DNA from: Staphylococcus epidermidis
GTDB lineage: Bacteria; Bacillota; Bacilli; Staphylococcales; Staphylococcaceae
Assembly (NCBI RefSeq): GCF_006742205.1
Contig: NZ_AP019721.1
Span: 1,860,001-1,924,000, forward strand
Direction: 5' to 3'
DNA: 64,000 bases
Shown here: positions 53,225 to 63,158 of the stretch, one piece after another
Layout of the letters: each line of letters starts with the position of its first letter
How positions within the stretch are numbered: the first letter of the stretch is position 1
Notes under the pieces: generated by a model
Database searches by the model: none
What the model was told of the DNA's origin: nothing
The model's input: only the letters and a program-made list of their open reading frames with translations
Translations under genes and position numbers: made by a program

Positions 53225-53545
53225 TTACATAGTAAAATATGATTTAATAAAACGGGTTATTTGTTTATATTGTATGTAACCATCTGCTACATATTCATCA
53301 TTCATCGTAACTAATGGGTAAAACAATTCATCTTCATTAATTCTTTCTATAAATTGCATATCATGATCAGTTAAATTTTCAGTATCATTTCGTATGTCAA
53401 TATATGTAAATTCAAAATGATGTTGAGGAAACTTTCTTAAAAGTAATGCTTGAAGCCATTGATAAGTATCTATAGATGTAGGTGCATTTACACAACTCGC
53501 ACAAACGACTTCTGCTCCATATACGACAACACTAATTTTAGTCAT
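53225..53545 (-). CDS. YuzD-like DUF1462 protein (thioredoxin-like CxxC)
   Basis: 106 residues. SVVVYGAEVVCASCVNAPTS puts a CxxC pair at residues 15 and 18 after the first strand, and LFYPLVTMNDEYVADG has the cis-Pro-like segment of a thioredoxin fold. Family DUF1462, function unknown. Divergent from nfu with a 99-nt gap, as in Bacillus (yuzD-yutI), which hints at Fe-S or thiol work. Confidence 0.85.
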   Translation of the reverse strand: MTKISVVVYGAEVVCASCVNAPTSIDTYQWLQALLLRKFPQHHFEFTYIDIRNDTENLTDHDMQFIERINEDELFYPLVTMNDEYVADGYIQYKQITRFIKSYFTM

Positions 53546-53644
53546 TAAAATCCCCTATCTTGTTTTATAGATTTTTACTACTTTATCTATTATAATGTAA
53601 TAATAATGATTATGAAATAATTGCTCTGAAAGGAGACATGTCAC

Positions 53645-53887
53645 ATGCCTACTGAGAATCCAACAATGTTTGATCAAGTAGCAGAAGTTATAGAACGTTT
53701 GCGTCCATTCTTATTACGAGATGGTGGCGATTGTACGCTTGTAGATGTTGAAGATGGTATTGTTAAGCTACAATTACATGGCGCTTGCGGAACATGTCCT
53801 AGTTCTACAATTACCTTAAAAGCTGGCATCGAGCGTGCACTTCATGAAGAAGTTCCAGGTGTAATAGAAGTAGAACAAGTATTCTAA
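53645..53887 (+). CDS. nfu: NifU-like Fe-S scaffold/carrier Nfu
   Basis: 80 residues, a single NifU C-terminal domain. Cys48 and Cys51 in [12 protein letters not shown] bind the cluster at the dimer interface. Acts in the cytoplasm delivering [4Fe-4S] clusters; in S. aureus it works with SufA and SufT, both also encoded in this window. AAAGGAG lies 9 nt before ATG. Monocistronic. Confidence 0.95.
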   Translation: MPTENPTMFDQVAEVIERLRPFLLRDGGDCTLVDVEDGIVKLQLHGACGTCPSSTITLKAGIERALHEEVPGVIEVEQVF

Positions 53888-53911
53888 TACATCCCTATAT
53901 AATTATTTATT

Positions 53912-53941
53912 AACCTAGGATAGATAGTGACGTCCTAGGTT
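53912..53941 (+). terminator. Terminator of nfu
   Basis: AACCTAGGA (53912-53920) / TCCTAGGTT (53933-53941) followed by TTTTTAATTT, about 25 nt after the nfu stop. Confidence 0.85.
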
Positions 53942-54016
53942 TTTTAATTTGATAGAAATTAATAAATGAAGTCATAGCGCACTAATATTAACTCTATGAT
54001 GCTAAATAAAACAATA

Positions 54017-54054
54017 AAATGCTTAGGATACAAAACATTGTTCCTAAGCATTTT
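54017..54054 (-). terminator. Probable terminator of the dlt operon
   Basis: AAAATGCTTAGGA (54017-54029) / TCCTAAGCATTTT (54042-54054), a 13-bp perfect stem with a T-run on both strands, about 130 nt after dltD. The gap 54055-54184 shows nothing else clear. Confidence 0.7.
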
Positions 54055-54184
54055 ATATACTGGCTATCAAAGAAGTAAACGAAAAATACATTACGTCGAG
54101 GTATTTCCTTTATAAATCTCGTTACACGGGATGAAATAACGAATTCTGTACCTAGCTCACTTAATTTTATTTCGGTTAATAATA

Positions 54185-55662
<1,478 letters not shown>

Positions 55663-55673
55663 TTACTCCTTTA

Positions 55674-56888
55674 TTAAATAAATTTGCCTGAGAAAATTAA
55701 GAATCCGAAAGTTACAAAATGGAAGGTAATGATAATACTTATAGCTGTAGTGAAACCATTTTGCCAACGTGGTGGATGCTTTTTACGCCAACGCTCATAA
55801 TAACCATAACCTATGAATAACGCTGCGTGGTATAATCCATATACAATGTAATATACTTCAAGACCATGCCATACTCCCATTATGAAAAAGTTTAAAAAGA
55901 ACGCTACATTTGACATTGCAAATTGACTTTTTAATAACTTCTTACGTGACATGTAGAATAAAGATCTCATATAGATACAATCTCTAAACCAGAAAGATAA
56001 AGTCATATGCCATCTATTCCAGAAATCTTTAATATTTTTGGCTTTAAACGGTTGTTTAAAGTTAGGCGGTGTCTTAATACCATATAAATAACTCACTGCA
56101 ATCGCGAATAAACTGTATCCAGCAAAATCAAAGAATAAATATAAGCTATAAGCGTACATATATAGCCACATATGAGTAAATCCATGCAGGTTAAGTTGTA
56201 AAGGATTAACAGCGTAAGTCTGAATCAAATACGCAATAATATATTTATATAAGAACCCTAACATAATCATATGAATTGCTTTGACAACAAGTTCTCTGTA
56301 CTCTGCACCGCTAGGTACTTTCTTATCATCTTTCACAAAACGTTTATATCTATCAATAGGTCCAGATGAAATGGTTGGGAAGAATGAAATGAATTGTATC
56401 AATTTCCCTACTTTGATTTCTTTAATAGAACCATCACGAATCTCCATAATTAATTGAACACTTTTGAAAGTGACGTATGAGATACCTAAAAATCCTACAA
56501 ATTCAATTAATTTACTTTCATGGAAGTGAATTTGATGTCCACCTAACCATGAACTCTGTAATATTTTAACAATTGCTAGAGGGAGAATAGACAACACCAT
56601 AATTGTTACAAATTTTGTAAAAGTATTCTTCTTTTGTCGTGATTGATAGTAGTACATAATGAGGGCAACCTGCCATATGACATAAATAATAAAACAAAAA
56701 AGTTGTGCACTTAGATATTTTTGCCCTAACAGATTATGTTTATCTGATGCGAATATAATGACAATCATGATTGCTGTACTTATACCATTGTAAATATAAC
56801 TTCGCTTACCTAAGAATCCAAGTATTATCACAGGTATAAGAACGATAAATGCAATTAAGAAAAATGTAAATGTGCCATAAGGTATCAT
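55674..56888 (-). CDS. dltB: MBOAT D-alanyl transferase DltB
   Basis: 404 residues, about 11 membrane segments arranged as a funnel. The invariant MBOAT histidine is in [11 protein letters not shown], about residue 341; the upstream [24 protein letters not shown] block contacts DltC. Moves D-alanine from DltC towards lipoteichoic acid. Overlaps dltA by 4 nt (ATGA). Confidence 0.97.
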
Positions 56889-58342
56889 CCGTTTACAACC
56901 TCGGCAATTTTCTTACGATCTAATTTACCATTTGATGTGAGTGGTAGTTGTTCCATCCATTCGAACTTTCTAGGAATCATATATTCTGGTAAGCGTGATT
57001 TAAGTTCGTGTTTAATATGAGTTGTCATTGCTAAATTATCTTCTACAGGTTCAGTAGGTACTACTGCTCCTATTAAATGTATGACCTTTCCATTTTTATA
57101 AACCGGCACAACAACAGCCTCTCTTACATGTTTTGACTGGCGTAATTGTGTTTCAATTTCCTCTAATTCCATACGATAACCATTTAATTTAATTTGAAAA
57201 TCAATACGTCCTTGAATAAACCACAATCCATCTTCAATTTTAGCTTTATCCCCAGTATGATATGTTCTGACACCGTCTTCAAAATTAAATACTGCAGTTG
57301 TCTTTTCTTCATTCTTTAAATAACCTAAACTGACGCTTTGCCCCTCAATGACAAGTTCTCCTTCTTCAGTAGCAAATAATTTTGTACCAGGTCTAGCCAC
57401 ACCAACTGGTAAAGGGTTATATTGATTTAAAATTTCTTCTGTGATTTGTATACTTGTGACTGCAACAGTAGCTTCAGTCGGTCCATATGTGTTATAAATC
57501 ATTGAATTCGGAAATCTTTCAACTAAGGCTTTAGCTGTTTTATGTGGTAAGATTTCCCCACAGAAAAAGAATTGCTTTAAACTACTATATTGTTGTTCAT
57601 TTAAATTAGGTAATAATAAACACATTTCTATAAAAGAAGGTGTAGAAACCCAAACATTCATTGGTGTTTGAACTAACATTTCGTTCAATAGTTTAGGTTT
57701 TTTAATCATATCTTTATCAACAAGATTTAAAGTACCACCTGATGTTAAACAAGGATAGATTGCCATTACTGATAAATCAAAAGAAAATGGCGCTTGATTT
57801 AACCATTCTTTACCAGTACCAGTTTTGTTTAAAGATACCATCCATTCTGCGAATTCATTTAAACTTGCATATTCAATTTGCACACCTTTAGGTTCTCCTG
57901 TAGATCCTGAGGTAAAAATTGTATATACTACATCGTTTTGCTTCATTTGACTATCAAAGACAATTGGATATTGGGAATCCTGAATATCGCTAACCTTAAG
58001 CACTTGTGCATTTGTCTGTTCTAAAGTCTCATCTGAAGTATTAAAAATGATTTCCGGTTGTACTTTATCAATAATCATATTCACACGTTCTTTGGGAACA
58101 GAAGTATCAATAGGAACATATCCACAACCGGATTTAATCGCTCCAATCATACCAACAATCATGTAAGGTGACATGTGACCATATAAAATCATTGGCTTTT
58201 TACTATCTTGTAATAGATGTGCTAGCTTACTTGATTCTTCATCAAGTTGTTTATATGTTAGCTCATCATTTGTATGTCTAACCGCAACTGCTTCAGGTTG
58301 TTCCTGAACGAAGTGGTTTAGAATATTAATTAAGTCTGCCAT
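56885..58342 (-). CDS. dltA: D-alanine--DltC ligase DltA
   Basis: 485 residues, ANL adenylation enzyme that activates D-alanine with ATP and loads DltC. P-loop [14 protein letters not shown] near 148, [12 protein letters not shown] near 290, TGDKAKI, and C-terminal catalytic Lys in [18 protein letters not shown] lies before ATG at 58342. Preceded by dltX with a 15-nt gap. Confidence 0.98.
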
Positions 58343-58357
58343 AACTACTCTCCCTCA

Positions 58358-58504
58358 TTAGAATTCATTATAAATGAAGTTGTTTTGTGTATCACCACTA
58401 CCATAAATTAAATATAGCGCTATAAAAATAGCTAAATATAACAAAGTGATTAAGTAAGGCTTCATTTTATCAAAATATTTGTTAGAAGGCTCTTTTCCTT
58501 TCAT
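58358..58504 (-). CDS. dltX: DltX small membrane peptide
   Basis: 48 codons, easily missed. The peptide is basic at the start (MKGKEPSNKYFDKMK), has one membrane helix (PYLITLLYLAIFIALYLIY) and ends FIYNEF, matching the conserved C-terminal motif of DltX peptides needed for D-alanylation in related bacteria. GAGGTG lies 9 nt before ATG. First gene of dltXABCD. Confidence 0.93.
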   Translation of the reverse strand: MKGKEPSNKYFDKMKPYLITLLYLAIFIALYLIYGSGDTQNNFIYNEF

Positions 58505-58858
58505 TTTTAAATAGCACCTCTCAAACTCTAACTATTATTAATCGTAAATCTTCTCAATGTTCTTATATTAAATCATGTACTATGAACCTTAATAATTGCT
58601 AATAGACATCAAACAATACAATATACATTTTATATTTTAATTTTACAATTCATTATATCTATGTTTCAAATATAATTCAATTCAAATTTTATGTCTTGCT
58701 TAGAATTGTATTTAAAATTTTACATATTCAAATCATATGTCAACAACTCAATTAGAAATGGTTCTCACTTTTAAGAACAACATTATTTTAATTCTAAAGC
58801 CATGATTAGACAATTACAGTGGATATAACAAAATTGTTAGTTTTATCAAATTAAAAAA
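58505..58858 (-). other. dlt control region and long leader
   Basis: About 350 nt without a gene. It holds the promoter at 58652-58680 and a leader of roughly 140 nt before dltX. The dlt operon responds to GraRS in staphylococci, but I cannot point to a defined GraR site. Region upstream of the -35 (58681-58858) shows no clear palindrome. Confidence 0.5.
58652..58680 (-). promoter_or_regulatory. Sigma-A promoter of dltXABCD
   Basis: Minus strand: -35 TTGAAT (58680-58675), 17-nt spacer, -10 TATAAT (58657-58652). Confidence 0.7.
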
Positions 58859-58903
58859 ATTCACGTTATCACATTCGATTGATGGAATATGACTAACGTG
58901 AAT
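58859..58903 (-). terminator. Terminator of the hydroxyacid dehydrogenase gene
   Basis: ATTCACGTTA (58859-58868) / TAACGTGAAT (58894-58903), with inner TCA.ATTC/GAAT.TGA pairing, then TTTTTTTAA on the minus strand; it begins 5 nt after the stop. Confidence 0.85.
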
Positions 58904-58908
58904 AAATT

Positions 58909-59880
58909 TTAAAAGTGTAAAGAGGTTACAGGGGTTATTGGTGCATCATTATTTAATACTGCTTTAATATTATCTATACAAAGTTGTACCATTCGATTTC
59001 TAGTGACTTGGGATGCACTTCCTATGTGAGGTAACACCACAGCGTTAGGTAATTTCAGTATTGGATGATTAGGTTGAATAGGTTCTTGACGCATAACATC
59101 TAAACCACAGGCTTGTATCTCATGATTTTTTAATGCTTCTAAAAGTGCTTCCTCATCTACAATTGCACCTCTTCCAATATTAATGAAGACAGCATCATTT
59201 TTCATTTTATTAAAAGCTCGAGCATCAAATTGATTCTCAGTTTCCTTGGTTAAAGGTGCTGTGCAAATAATAAAATCACTTTGTTCAAGTAAAGATTTAA
59301 ACGTTACATATGTAGCATTTAAATCTCTTTCAGCATTTAAGTCACGTTTGCGATTGTGATATATTATCCGTGCATCAAACCCTTGTAAGCGACGTGCAAA
59401 CGCTTTTCCTATATCACCCATTCCAAAAATACCAACAGTTGCACCGTATACATCTTTTCCTGATAATAAGTAGGGTCCCCAACTTTTCCACTTACCCTCT
59501 TGAATATATGATGTCGCTTCAATGATTCTACGTGCTACAGTAAGCATCAATGTAAACCCTAGTTCGGCAGTTGTCTCTGTCAGTACGTGAGGTGTATTGG
59601 TAACAACTACACCATGTTTCTTTGCTAATGAAATATCAATATTGTCAAAACCTACTGCCATATTAGCAATCACTTTAAGTTGTTGTGCCCTGAGAAATAC
59701 TTCTTCATCAATATGCTCACTCAATGTGATCACACATGCTGTTGCATCTTCAACGTTAGCAAGAAATGATTCTCTAGACATAGGCGTTAAATCGTGTTCC
59801 CACATGACAAGTTGTCCTAGTTTTTTAAGTTGCTCTACGTAGTGTTGTGGAATTTGACGTGTTACGAGTATTTTATTCAT
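58909..59880 (-). CDS. D-isomer 2-hydroxyacid dehydrogenase
   Basis: 323 residues. NAD(P)-binding VGIFGMGDIGKAFARR near 150, NIGRGAIVDEEAL and the catalytic His in LPHIGSAS near 285, with ANMAVGFDNID for the substrate loop. Similar to glyoxylate/hydroxypyruvate reductases; the true substrate is open. ATG at 59880 is chosen because GAGGTG is 5 nt upstream, while the in-frame GTG two codons earlier overlaps that site. 41 nt downstream of the NagD-like gene. Confidence 0.88.
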   Translation of the reverse strand: MNKILVTRQIPQHYVEQLKKLGQLVMWEHDLTPMSRESFLANVEDATACVITLSEHIDEEVFLRAQQLKVIANMAVGFDNIDISLAKKHGVVVTNTPHVLTETTAELGFTLMLTVARRIIEATSYIQEGKWKSWGPYLLSGKDVYGATVGIFGMGDIGKAFARRLQGFDARIIYHNRKRDLNAERDLNATYVTFKSLLEQSDFIICTAPLTKETENQFDARAFNKMKNDAVFINIGRGAIVDEEALLEALKNHEIQACGLDVMRQEPIQPNHPILKLPNAVVLPHIGSASQVTRNRMVQLCIDNIKAVLNNDAPITPVTSLHF

Positions 59881-59921
59881 ATGCACACCTCTATTAATTT
59901 CAAAAACAGATAGATGATATT

Positions 59922-60701
59922 TTATTTTTCTAATTCTGCAATAGCTACATTTAAATCTTTAAATGAATACGTAGGCGGTATTTCTTTAGATTGAATATCT
60001 TCATACGTACTCACACCAGTTTGAACATGTATCGTATCAATACCTACGTTAATACCTGACATAATGTCTGTGTCATATAAATCACCAACCATTGCAACTT
60101 CTGATTTTTCTAATCCAAGTATATCTAAAGACTTAGACATTATAATTGGTTCAGGTTTACCAATAAACTCTGGCTGAATGCCAGTAGAGACACTGACCAC
60201 ACTCGTAATAGCACCATTACCAGGTAAAAAACCTCTCTCTTTAGGTATGGATACATCTGGATTTGTAGATATAAATTTAGCTCCATTACGTACAGCTAAT
60301 GTTGCGATTGATAATTTTTCATATGTTACCTTTTCATCTAAACCAATAACTACATAATCAACATGTTCATCATTCTTTATTGAAAGTCCTGCATCAGTTA
60401 GTGCAGTTTTGAGTCCATGACCACCAATCATATATACAGTTGCATTTGGATGCTGTTCAGAGATATAATCCGCTGTTGCCAATGCTGAAGTTACAACTTC
60501 ATCTGGTTTAGCATCAATATGCATATCACGTAACTTCTCAGTAACTTGAACAGGTGTCTTTGTAGAATTATTAGTTACATATAGATGCGGGATATGATTA
60601 TTATTTAAATAATCTATAAATTGTGCGGCACCGTCAATTTCATCTGTGCCTTTATACATTGTCCCATCTAAATCGATTAAGTATGCCTGATAATGTTTCA
60701 C
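59922..60701 (-). CDS. NagD-like HAD-IIA phosphatase (YutF-like)
   Basis: 259 residues. Motif [12 protein letters not shown], motif II Thr in LYVTNNST, Lys in FIGKPEP, and motif [13 protein letters not shown]; the cap type is IIA as in NagD/YutF. Likely a nucleotide or sugar phosphatase. GTG start at 60701 overlaps the DUF86 stop by one base (TAGTG) with GGAGCG upstream, so the two proteins are translationally coupled. Confidence 0.9.
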   Translation of the reverse strand: MKHYQAYLIDLDGTMYKGTDEIDGAAQFIDYLNNNHIPHLYVTNNSTKTPVQVTEKLRDMHIDAKPDEVVTSALATADYISEQHPNATVYMIGGHGLKTALTDAGLSIKNDEHVDYVVIGLDEKVTYEKLSIATLAVRNGAKFISTNPDVSIPKERGFLPGNGAITSVVSVSTGIQPEFIGKPEPIIMSKSLDILGLEKSEVAMVGDLYDTDIMSGINVGIDTIHVQTGVSTYEDIQSKEIPPTYSFKDLNVAIAELEK

Positions 60702-61135
60702 TAGTTATTCGCTCCTTTTCCAAATGCGGTAATTGGTACATTTTCATTTTCTAAAAATTGTCCTACTTCTTGAATAAATTGCTTATAGTATGGTAGTGCA
60801 TCATCAAATAACGGCTCAATTTTATTCATATTTAAATCGATATAGTGATGTGCAAACTGTTTTCTAACATCAATAGTTCGATTGATATGTGATTGTGTTT
60901 CTTTTGAAATAACATTTTCCAATTCTAAAATATCTATTACATCTTTATAATTACCAGGATCTCTTAAAATAAACCCATCTATAATCATATTGCCAATATC
61001 TACAGAAGATTCAATTAACATTTGACCAATTCGTTCAAAAGCATATAGGTTCCTTTTATTATCATTGTAATCTTCAGTGAGCTTTTGTAAGTAAGTGATT
61101 TTCTGAGTTAGTTTATCTTTATCTACAAAATACAT
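60701..61135 (-). CDS. DUF86/HepT-like HEPN protein (YutE-like)
   Basis: 144 residues, all-helical. The HEPN RNase motif R-x4-H-x-Y is complete: Arg91, His96, Tyr98 in [12 protein letters not shown]. In HepT toxins this motif forms the active site, and HepT pairs with a MntA nucleotidyltransferase antitoxin, but no such gene is adjacent. Bacillus YutE, with the same NagD-like neighbour, is the closest relative by position. Function unknown. ATG at 61135; AGAGGTGAC upstream. Confidence 0.85.
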   Translation of the reverse strand: MYFVDKDKLTQKITYLQKLTEDYNDNKRNLYAFERIGQMLIESSVDIGNMIIDGFILRDPGNYKDVIDILELENVISKETQSHINRTIDVRKQFAHHYIDLNMNKIEPLFDDALPYYKQFIQEVGQFLENENVPITAFGKGANN

Positions 61136-61183
61136 TCGCTTGTCACCTCTTCATACATCTAATAAGTTAATCATACCATAGTT

Positions 61184-61212
61184 TTGCAGTCATCATCATT
61201 TGTCGTTATACT
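61184..61212 (+). promoter_or_regulatory. Sigma-A promoter of the DUF3055 gene
   Basis: -35 TTGCAG (61184-61189), 17-nt spacer, -10 TATACT (61207-61212), 41 nt before the ATG. Confidence 0.6.
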
Positions 61213-61253
61213 TAAGTGTAATAGTTTTCGCAATATAAAGGAGCGTCAGAGTT

Positions 61254-61520
61254 ATGATAGATATGTACTTATATGATGATGAAGAACAAAGCCAAGTACA
61301 GTTCGTCGGCTTTGTTGGTGAGCATAGTCGTTACGACTTAATGCTTGTACAAACGGATAGACATTATGGTAAAACTTTAGTTTTAAATATGCAGACAAAT
61401 CAATTTGGCATTATAGGTTCAGATGATATAGAAGAAGAAGGTTACATTTCTCATATTTTAGGAGTATCAAAGGAAGAAGCGGATGAAATTATTGAATATT
61501 TAAATGAAGTTATTCAATAG
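61254..61520 (+). CDS. DUF3055 family protein
   Basis: 88 residues, soluble, acidic. LYDDEEQSQVQFVGFVGEHSRYDLMLVQTDRHYGKTLVLNMQ then a helical end (SKEEADEIIEYLNEVI). Conserved in staphylococci and bacilli, function unknown. AAAGGAG lies 10 nt before ATG at 61254; a second in-frame ATG is two codons on. Own promoter; convergent with the YutD-like gene. Confidence 0.82.
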   Translation: MIDMYLYDDEEQSQVQFVGFVGEHSRYDLMLVQTDRHYGKTLVLNMQTNQFGIIGSDDIEEEGYISHILGVSKEEADEIIEYLNEVIQ

Positions 61521-61536
61521 AAGAGATATGTTATAA

Positions 61537-61579
61537 AAGTCCACTTAAATTGAGATGACGCTCTCAACTTAGTGGACTT
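61537..61579. terminator. Bidirectional terminator between DUF3055 and YutD-like genes
   Basis: AAGTCCACT...TTGAGA / TCTCAA...AGTGGACTT, about 17 paired bases with one bulge and a 6-nt loop. It ends at the base next to the YutD-like stop codon. Confidence 0.82.
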
Positions 61580-61969
61580 CTATTGATCTATAGCTTGGGT
61601 ATGTTTTTCTGTGTCTTGAATAGTAGGTTGAATCTTAACATCATGTAATTTATCAATGATATCTTCTTTATCATCTATTTCTTCAATAAATTCATTTGGT
61701 GACAATCGTCTGACTACAAAATAAGGACAACCAAAATTACAATATTCTAGTATATAATCTTGTATACTTGAAAATCGTTTACTTATTTCTGCCTTTTTAT
61801 TACTATCTTTATAAAATCCTTTTAAGCGTAATTGATCGTAACCATAGTCACCTACGACATAATCATATTTGTCTAATATATCCGAATACCTAGCTGAAAA
61901 TATTTCCTCATCAAAACATTCTCTATATTCTTCTATCAATTCAAAATATTGTTGGTCGACTTTAATCAT
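61580..61969 (-). CDS. YutD-like DUF1027 protein
   Basis: 129 residues. EEIFSARYSDILDKYDYVVGDYGYDQLRLKGFY and EYCNFGCPYFVVRRL match the YutD family; the CxxxC pair is conserved. Function unknown. AAGGTG lies 6 nt before ATG at 61969, directly after a T-run that could be a terminator (see 61992-62131). Downstream of lipA, in the same order as Bacillus. Confidence 0.85.
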   Translation of the reverse strand: MIKVDQQYFELIEEYRECFDEEIFSARYSDILDKYDYVVGDYGYDQLRLKGFYKDSNKKAEISKRFSSIQDYILEYCNFGCPYFVVRRLSPNEFIEEIDDKEDIIDKLHDVKIQPTIQDTEKHTQAIDQ

Positions 61970-61991
61970 ATTTTCACCTTACAAAAAAATG

Positions 61992-62131
61992 AAATAGAGG
62001 CACTAAGTATCAAAAATACCATAAATCACTTACCGATATCTTCAATACACACATTTATCAAAATATAATGAAATTTTATGTATCACATAAATTATAGATA
62101 CTCGATAAGCGAGGCACTTATGCCTCTATTT
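61992..62131 (-). repeat. Inverted-repeat-bounded element between lipA and yutD-like gene
   Basis: AAATAGAGGCACTAAG at 61992-62007 is inverted, with one bulged base, at 62117-62131 (CTTATGCCTCTATTT). A third copy, GAGGCACTTA at 62111-62120, can also pair with the adjacent TGCCTC. On the minus strand the 61992 arm is followed by CATTTTTTTG. Either a lipA terminator with a 110-nt loop, an attenuator, or a small MITE-like element. Confidence 0.5.
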
Positions 62132-62155
62132 TTAATAGTTTTTAAAAATTATTAC

Positions 62156-63070
62156 TTAATTAAGTTGTTCTTCACCTTGGCGTTGTTTCTCTTTAGCTGC
62201 TTCATTCACTTGCTCATCAGCATGATATGAGCTTCTTACTAAAGGTCCTGCTTGACAATGTTTAAATCCTTTTTCCATTGCAATCTTTCTCATTTTACCA
62301 AATTCTAATGGCGTATAATATTTCTCAACTTTCAAATGTTTTCGAGACGGTTGTAAATATTGACCTATAGTTAAAATATCAACATCATTAGCGCGTAAAT
62401 CATCCATTGTTTCATAAATTTCTTCCATCGTTTCACCTAACCCAACCATCAAACTTGATTTTGTTGGAATATCAGGTTGTAATTCTTTAGAACGACGTAA
62501 AAATTGTAAAGTTCTATCGTAAGTTGCTCGAGCTCGAACTCTTGGTGTTAAGCGACGAACCGTTTCAATGTTGTGATTAAGAATGTCTGGTCTAGAAGCC
62601 ATTAATGTTTCAAGGGCTTCATAATCGCCACCCATGTCAGATGGTAAAATTTCTATTGTTGTAAATGGATTTCTTTCTCTTACTTTACGTACTGTTTCTG
62701 CATACACGTTTGAGCCTTGATCTCTTAAATCATCACGTGCAACAGCAGTAATTACAACATGTTTTAAATTCATTAATTCTACTGATTCTGCAACTCGTTC
62801 TGGTTCATTTAAATCTAATTCATTAGGTAAACCCGTTTTTACTGCGCAGAATCGACATGCTCTTGTACATACTGCCCCTAAAATCATAAATGTAGCTGTA
62901 CGACGCGCACCCCAACATTCGTGAATATTTGGACATTTAGCTTCTTCACACACTGTGTGTAAATTCTTCTCACGCATCATTTTCTTAAGACCAGTATAAT
63001 TATCGTTTGTGTTAAGCTTAATCTTTAACCAATCCGGTTTACGTAAAATTTCTTCATTTCTAGTCGCCAT
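62156..63070 (-). CDS. lipA: Lipoyl synthase
   Basis: Radical-SAM enzyme inserting two sulfurs into octanoyl groups of lipoyl domains. 304 residues. Auxiliary cluster cysteines 41, 46 and 52 ([12 protein letters not shown]); radical-SAM cluster cysteines 68, 72 and 75 (CTRACRFC); the C-terminal RSSYHADE holds the serine ligand. Depends on Fe-S supply, for which SufA, Nfu and SufT genes lie in this window. Start ATG at 63070 with AGGAGGG upstream. Confidence 0.97.
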   Translation of the reverse strand: MATRNEEILRKPDWLKIKLNTNDNYTGLKKMMREKNLHTVCEEAKCPNIHECWGARRTATFMILGAVCTRACRFCAVKTGLPNELDLNEPERVAESVELMNLKHVVITAVARDDLRDQGSNVYAETVRKVRERNPFTTIEILPSDMGGDYEALETLMASRPDILNHNIETVRRLTPRVRARATYDRTLQFLRRSKELQPDIPTKSSLMVGLGETMEEIYETMDDLRANDVDILTIGQYLQPSRKHLKVEKYYTPLEFGKMRKIAMEKGFKHCQAGPLVRSSYHADEQVNEAAKEKQRQGEEQLN

Positions 63071-63158
63071 AACAACGCATACCCTCCTGTTTAATATATC
63101 TTCGTTTATTATAACATATCGGTATTAACATTAAATTAAAAGTCAATATACGTTTCTT

